Assembly: GCA_022749755.1 (NCBI GenBank)
Contig: CM040449.1
Span: 13,860,363-13,924,362 of the forward strand
Source of the DNA: Azadirachta indica
Lineage: Eukaryota; Streptophyta; Magnoliopsida; Sapindales; Meliaceae
DNA: 64,000 nt
Direction of reading: 5' to 3'
This document shows positions 58,249-64,000 of the stretch, piece after piece. Made by a program: the position numbers and the translations under genes. The number at the start of each line of letters is the position of its first letter. Positions within the stretch are counted from its first letter, which is position 1. The notes under the pieces were generated by a model that saw nothing but the letters and a program-made list of their open reading frames with translations, was not told the origin of the DNA and searched no databases.

Positions 58249-59056
58249 TGATGCAAACGAAGTTGTGCAACCATGTAAACAAGAAGAGAACCTCAGACAT
58301 AAAGTTGGAGACACTCAATTACAGCATCTATATGATTCGCTAAGCGTGCCGAGTGGACCGATTACAAGAGCTAAAGCTAAGACATTGGAAAGTGCCTTAA
58401 ATGGACTAATTAAAAAGATGTGTGATTCAAATACAATTCAAGATACACGTCTTGAAGAATTAGGCTCAGTAAACATCATTCAAGCGACTGGAGTCCAAGA
58501 AAACTAATATGAAAATGTTCAAAAATTATAGTCCATTTATGTAATTTTAAGAATCTTAAAATGATGTAATCACGTACATCATACACATTCAACGTCATTG
58601 CTTAGTTATATATATATGTCGTCATTGCTTACATTTTCATGTTTGAAATTTGTAAGTTTTAAAAGTCATAAAGTTTAAATTTATTTTGTCAAATTGTTAG
58701 GTAAGATTGATAACCTAACTTTTGACATTTTCCCTTTGTATTTGCCTGTAAAAAGACTTTCATTTCTTGAAATGACACAAGTAATTTTGAGTGTTAAATT
58801 ATTTCTTATAAGTTCTTATTTTTGAGCTCTTCAAGTTTAATTTCTTGTGGCGTTCAAAACAACCAAATTTATCATTTAAATTCTTAAGTATTTTTTTAAG
58901 GATTCTTGGTGTGGCGTTTGAGTAAATCATAATCTTGGTTCTTATCTAGATAAGTATCAGATCAAGACTTTGTAAACTTGCGTTTTGGGAAAATCTTGGG
59001 GTTCTTTACTACATTCGGTGTTGGGTTTCGTCACGATATTGGCGAGGTTCGTGTCA
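58249..59056 (+). mobile_element. A5: solo LTR of family A
   Basis: 808 bp, TGATGCAAACGAAG to TTCGTGTCA, no internal region. The LTR-encoded tail is fully open from the LTR start (GAT at 58250) to TAA at 58505, including QEENLRHKVGDTQLQHLYD and GPITRAKAKTLESALNGLI. The TATA box has mutated to CTGTAAAAAG (58746-58755) and the ACGT cluster is partly decayed. Confidence 0.95.
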
Positions 59057-59461
59057 TAGCAGTACCTTCAAAGTCTGCCCTTTTACTCATTTTGTTCAAA
59101 ATTCACTCCCACGTGTCAAGGAATGTCTGTCTTCCAGTTGTTTTCTTTCTAATTGGAATTTTGACCTTTAAACTTCAACATTTGCTTTCTTTTTGAAATA
59201 TAGGGCTGTAAATCATTATGTCTAGTTTTCAAATTATTTTGTATCATCCAAATACAAGTATTGAGGACAAAATTATGCTAGAAAATACGGACTATAGTTG
59301 AGCAAATACGGGCCTTCCAGCATCTTGGGTTTGTTTTTGAGCTTTCTACAATAATTCTTACAAGTAATAAAAAGAAGCTCAAAGTAATAAAATTTTAAAA
59401 TAAAATGCATGAATAAAGGACATAAACATAATAAAATATTAGGACAAATATTGATTTATCA

Positions 59462-61731
59462 GCCATACATCTTATTACTTAGCATTGCATGAGAATTATT
59501 GCAGTTTATTTTTTTTAGAAACCGGAGATGCTGAAAATGTGCGATTTTCAGGGTGGGAATTGTCAAACGCGAACAGACTCTGAAAACGACTTCAATTCGA
59601 GATGAGCTAAACTTCTTGTTCCTCAGCATTATGTGAGAATCATTGTTGTGCATTTTATTTCGAAAATGGAGAAGTTAAAAATATACGATTTTCAGGGCTG
59701 GAATTGTCAAACACGAAACGTACTCGAAAAACGAATTCCATTCGAGACAGGCCGTACATCTTGTTACTCAGCATTCCATGAGGATCGTTGCGAGGCATTT
59801 TATGTCGAAAATGGGTAAGTTGAAAATCTGCGATTTTCGAGACCGCATTGTCAAACGCAAAACGAACTTGAAAAACGATTTCAATTTGATACAGGCCAAA
59901 TTTCTTCTTGGTAAGCATTACATGAGGATCATTACTGTACATTTTATTTAGAAAACGGAAAAGATAAAAATGTGCAATGTTTAGGACCAGAATTTTCAAA
60001 CGCGAAACGTAATCGAAAAATGATTTCCATTCGAGACGAGCCAAACTTCTTGTTGGTCAGCATTATGTGCCAATCATTCATGTACATTTTATTTCAAAAA
60101 ACGGGAAGTTGAAAATATGCAATTTTCGGGGTAGGAATTATCAAATGCGAAACGGACTCGAAAAACGATTTCAATTCGAGACAAGCCAAACTTCTTGTTG
60201 CTCACCATTACGTGAGGATCATTGTCGTGCATTTTATTTCGAAAACGGAGAAATTGAAAATGTACGATTTTAGAGACGGAATTGTCAAACGTGAAACGGA
60301 CTTGAAAAACGATTTCAATTCAAGATGAGGCACACGTTTTGTTACTCAGCATTATGTGAAGATCATTGCGGTGCAATTCATTTCAAAAACGGAGAAGTTA
60401 AAAATGTACGATTTTCGGGGCTGGAATTGTCAAATGCAAAACAGACTCAAAAAACGATTTCAATTCAATACGGGCAACACGTCTTGTTACTCAGCATAGC
60501 GTGAGGATCATTGCGGTACATTTTATTTCAAGAACGGAGAAGTTAAAAATGTATGATTTTCGGGGCCCTAATTGTCAAATGCGAAACGAACTCCGAAAAA
60601 GATTTCACTTCGAGACGGGCCACACATTTTGTTACTCAACATTGCGTGAGAATCATTGCGATGCATTTTATTACGAAAACGGGAAAGTTGAAAATGCATG
60701 ATTTTGGGGGCCGAAATTGTCAAACGCGAAACGGAATCGAAAAACGATTTCAATTCGAAACGGCAACACGTCTTGTTACTTAGCATTGCGTGAAATCATT
60801 ACAATACATTTTATTTCAAAAACGAAAAAGTTGAAAATGTACGATTTTCAGGGCCAGAATTGTCAAACACGAAATGGACTCGAAAAACGATTTCAATTCA
60901 AGGCGGGCCACATGTGTTGTTACTCAGCATTTCGTGAGGATCATTGCAGCACAATTCATTTCAAAAACGAAGAAGTCGAAAATATACGATTTTCGGGGTC
61001 GTAAATTATCAAACGCGAAACAAACTGGAAAAACGATTTTAATTCGAGATGGGCCACAGGTCTTGTTACTTAATATTGCATGAGGATCATTGTGGCGCAT
61101 TTCATTTCCTAAACAGAGAAGTTGAAAATGTACAATTTTCGCAGCCAAAATTGTCAAACGCGAAACGGACTGGAAAAACGATTTCAATTCAAGACGGGCC
61201 ACACATTTTATTACTTAGCATTGCATGGGGATCATTGTGATGCATCTCATTTCGAAAATGAAGAAATTGAAAATGCACGATTTTCGTGGCCGAAGTTGTC
61301 AAATGTGAAATGGACTCTAAAAACAATTTCAATTCAAAACAGGCCACAAATCTTGTTACTCAGCATTGCGTGAGGATCATTGCGGTGCATTCTATTTCGA
61401 AAACAGAGAAGTTAAAATGTGCGATATTTGAGGTCGAAATTGTCAAACGCGAAACGTACTTGAAAAACGATTTCAATTCAAGACGAGCCACACGTGTTGT
61501 TACTCAGCATTGCATGAAGATCATTGCGGCGCAATTCATTTAAAAAATGGAAAAGTTGAAAATGTATGATTTTCAGGGCTGAAACAGATTTGAAAATCGA
61601 TTTCAATTCAAGATGGGCCACACGTGTTGTTACTTAGGATTGCGTGAGGATCATTGCGGCACAATTCATTTCGAAAATGGAGAAGTTGAAGATGTATGAT
61701 TTTCGGGGCCGAAAAATGTCAAACACGAAAC
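59462..61731 (+). repeat. 145-bp satellite array, tract 5
   Basis: About 15-16 monomers continuing tract 4 in phase. One unit near 61575-61590 lacks about 25 bases (GGGCTGAAACAGATTTG). Frames up to 129 codons on the minus strand (59655-60044) are spurious. Ends at the C2 LTR. Confidence 0.95.
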
Positions 61732-62500
61732 TAATACCAGATAATGGGGGTTTGTGTGGGGATTTAGGTTTTTACTAAATAACGGTTGAAACAAGTTCTC
61801 TTCCTAAGGTTTACAACAAATGGGATACAGAAACACCACCCTAATTTGCTACCAAAGGTTGTAGAACTCAAAAGAATACTCTCTCTTCTATGAAAATTTT
61901 CCAAGAGATACAGAGTATAAAACACACGAATTTTAATTAAACTCAACTCAAAACAAAATGATTCCAATACTACAAGCTTAAAGCCTTTATATAGGCTCTT
62001 ACAAGAAAAAAATGTCAAAGATTAGGCCAACAACCCCTAAAAATTTCAATGGTTAGACCAACAATCATTACCTAACTTTTACAAATGAATACAAACATTT
62101 AAAATCCTTTGAAAATAACCAAAACAGCTAAGACTTTGAATTATAATTCGCTAAGTCCTTCTATCATCTAGAAATTAAACAAAACAAATTGAATTGAAGC
62201 TAAAAAATCCTTTGAATTCCGTGCATCCTGATTCTGCTTTGAAAATGAACATATTGTGAAGAAGTTATCATAACTTTCTCTAGAGAACTCCAAATATTAA
62301 ACCATAAAATTCTATAGAAGCTTACTTCTTCAACTTTCTCCTGGCACCAACCTTATTCTGAAATATTATTTCAGTGAATACAGTTTAAATTTCGAAATTA
62401 CCCCTCTGACAGTGTCTTCATAACTTAGTAAATTAGGATAATCTTCTTGAACATATTGGCACTTAAGTTCTACTCTTGATGTTCGGACACTCCCATGTCA
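61732..62500 (-). repeat. C2 3' LTR
   Basis: 769 bp; the outer end is TAATACC (TG-end decayed to TA). It retains the TATA element (plus strand TTTATATAGGC, 61986-61996) that C1 lost from its 3' LTR. The polypurine tract CCAGGGGAGAT (sense) is at 62501-62511. Confidence 0.93.
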
Positions 62501-63790
62501 ATCTCCCCTGGTTGAAGAAGACTCATTCTTGAGTCTATATTGTTGTGATCCTCATAGTATGGAGATAAATCCGAAACATTGAATGTAGATGAAACCCCAT
62601 AACTTTTTGACAACTCGATCTTATAAGCATTTTCTCCAATTCCTTGCAATATCTTAAATGGTCCATCAGCTTTAGGCTTGAGTTTAACATATTTTCCAGG
62701 TGGAAAACGTGCTTTTCAAAGATGTATCCAAACCAAATCTCCTTCTTTGAACTCAACATGCTTGCGATGTTTGTTTGCAGAAAGTCGATACTTCTCATTT
62801 TGTTTCAAAATTCTGTCACGAACTTGCTCATAAAGCTTTTTAATACTCTTAACTCTTTCTTTAACATCTCCACTAAAGTGTTGATGAATTGGGAGTGGAG
62901 TTAAATCCATTAGGCTGATAGGATTTTTGCCATAAACTACCTCAAAAGGACTTTGACCAGTAGATTGGTTAGTTAATCAATTATAGGCAAATTCAATTTG
63001 AGCCAAAATAACATCCCATTGTCTGATATTCTTACCAACATAACTTCGTAAGAAATTTCCCAAACTCCGATTTGTCACTTCTGTGTGACCATCAGTTTGA
63101 AGATGATGAAAAGAGCTTAAAATTAAGACTAGTGCCAAGTTTTCTCCATAGCGTTTGCTAAAATGACTCAAAAACTTGGAATCTCGATCAGAAACAATGG
63201 TTTTTAGAATACCATGCAGCTTCACTACCTCTTTAAAATGCAAATCAGCCACATTAGAGGCATCCGTTGTTTTGTTGCATGGAATAAAATGAGTCATTTT
63301 AGAAAACCTATCCACCACCACCATGACAAAATCTTTATTTCTTTAAGTTCTTGGTTACCCAACAATAAAATTTAGACTAACATCTTCCTGTGGAGCGTTA
63401 GGCACTGGTAATGGAGTATACAAACTCGTATTTTGTCCATGACCTTTTGCAACACGGCAGACCTTACACCTTTCCACATGCTTCATCATATCGCATCCCA
63501 TCTTTGGCCAAAAAAAACTTATCTTTCAAGAGAGCAAGTGTTTTATCTCTACCAAAGTGACCTCCAACACAACTGTCATAAGCTTCCATGATAATAAACT
63601 CTCTTAAAGAACACTGAGGAATGCACAAACAATTACCTTTAAAGAGATAACCCTCTTACTGCAAAAATTGCTTGTAAGGATGACTTTCACTTTCTGCTCA
63701 TATCTTCCCAAAGTCTGGATCACTTGCATATAATTTTTTCACGACTTCAAAGCTTATGACTTTCACTTGCATTGAGGATAGCAAGGAATG
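62475..63790 (-). pseudogene. C2 integrase pseudogene
   Basis: Zinc region with both Cys present (ERCKVCRVAKG). Core [33 protein letters not shown] and DGHTEVTNRS, all acidic residues retained. A short double frameshift (RYGENLALVLILSSFHH) replaces the [16 protein letters not shown] segment of C1. Then ILAQIEFAYN, PLPIHQHFSGDVKERVKSIK, KHVEFKEGDLVWIHL with a stop, ADGPFKIL and VSDLSPYYED. The frame crosses the polypurine tract and ends EIDMGVSEHQE then TAG about 25 bases inside the LTR. Stops also near 62980 and 63345. Confidence 0.88.
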
Positions 63791-64000
63791 TTTTCTGCTA
63801 AGTGCATCAGCTACAACATTTTGAACTCCAGATTTGTGCTTGATGGTGAAGTTGAAAGATTGAAGAAATTCAACCCATTCAGCATGTCTTCGATTTAGCT
63901 TCTGTTGGCTGTTGATGAATTTTAAGGCCTCATGATCTGAATAGAGAACAAATAGTTTTGAAAGAAGATATTGACTTCAATGAGCCAAAGAGCGACATAT
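63791..64000 (-). pseudogene. C2 RNase H fragment
   Basis: End of RNase [41 protein letters not shown] and VADALSRKH, homologous to C1 at 13571-13760. The frame is open as far as seen; the rest lies outside the window. Confidence 0.85.

Larger units (their letters stand above)
47822..59461 (-). mobile_element. Element E2: full-length Athila-like Ty3/gypsy element with two nested solo LTRs
   Basis: 11.6 kb including nested B3 and A5. Minus-strand order is 5' LTR, tRNA-Asp primer site, gag, protease, RT, RNase H, integrase, a 1.8 kb 3' region and 3' LTR. Perfect GCCAT duplications and in-phase satellite on both sides show a single insertion. LTRs differ considerably (roughly one base in six or seven over the first ~180 bp by eye) and coding is heavily broken, so it is old. 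Confidence 0.94.
57337..59461 (-). repeat. E2 5' LTR, split by A5
   Basis: 57337-58248 and 59062-59461 together give about 1.3 kb of LTR matching the 3' LTR; the middle is the solo LTR A5 with its duplication. Ends in GATTTATCA on the plus strand, followed by the GCCAT duplication. Confidence 0.92.
61732..64000 (-). mobile_element. Element C2: 3' part of a family C element, cut by the window edge
   Basis: Minus-strand 3' LTR, polypurine tract, integrase and part of RNase H, closely matching C1; it continues beyond the right edge. The five bases before it are GAAAC (satellite positions 45-49); the right duplication is outside the window. Useful as the sister copy showing which C1 codons have mutated. 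Confidence 0.93.

Noticed and set aside
46435..61731. The five satellite tracts as independent families
   Set aside because: They share monomer length, landmarks and orientation. Tracts 2/3 and 4/5 join in phase once C1 and E2 with one target copy are removed.

Overview
This window is plant repeat DNA, very probably centromeric or pericentromeric, and I found no host gene in it. Two things support that. (1) Five tracts of one tandem satellite with a 145-bp monomer, all in the same orientation (1-2662, 8637-11553, 17426-20301, 46435-47821, 59462-61731). (2) Everything between them is Ty3/gypsy LTR retrotransposon, with tRNA-iMet or tRNA-Asp primer sites typical of plant elements. A 145-bp tandem family has been described from Populus (from memory, not checked), so poplar or a relative is my best guess for the organism.

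Five retrotransposon families are present, labelled here A-E. A and B have ~0.81-0.85 kb LTRs starting TGATGCAAA and a tRNA-iMet primer site. Their integrase reading frame runs on into the 3' LTR and ends with a GP(I/V)TRAR motif, which is what I recall of centromeric CRM chromoviruses. C has ~0.76 kb LTRs, is chromovirus-like and has no chromodomain. D and E have ~1.4 kb LTRs and resemble the Athila/Tat (non-chromovirus) lineage; E has a tRNA-Asp primer site.

Layout. Satellite; A1 (+, 2663-8636); satellite interrupted by C1 (-, 11554-17425, target duplication GGCCA); then a composite block 20302-46434. That block holds B1 (+, 5' part only), D1 (-) with A2 (-) nested inside it (duplication AACTT), A3 (-) inserted into the leader of A4 (-), B2 (-, the youngest and best preserved copy) inserted into an LTR of E1 (-), and E1 ending directly on satellite. 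Then satellite interrupted by E2 (-, 47822-59461, duplication GCCAT), which itself carries a solo B LTR (B3, duplication GAAGG) and a solo A LTR (A5, CAGCA/TAGCA). Then satellite, and finally C2 (-), cut by the right edge.

Every gag-pol copy is broken by stops, frameshifts or deletions. Where sister copies can be compared, most nonsense changes look like C-to-T or G-to-A, as expected for methylated silent DNA. The most notable points are the LTR-encoded targeting-like tail in families A and B, a possible spliced leader in both, near-identical satellite insertion sites of two unrelated elements, and clustered TGACG/ACGT motifs in the family A promoter region.
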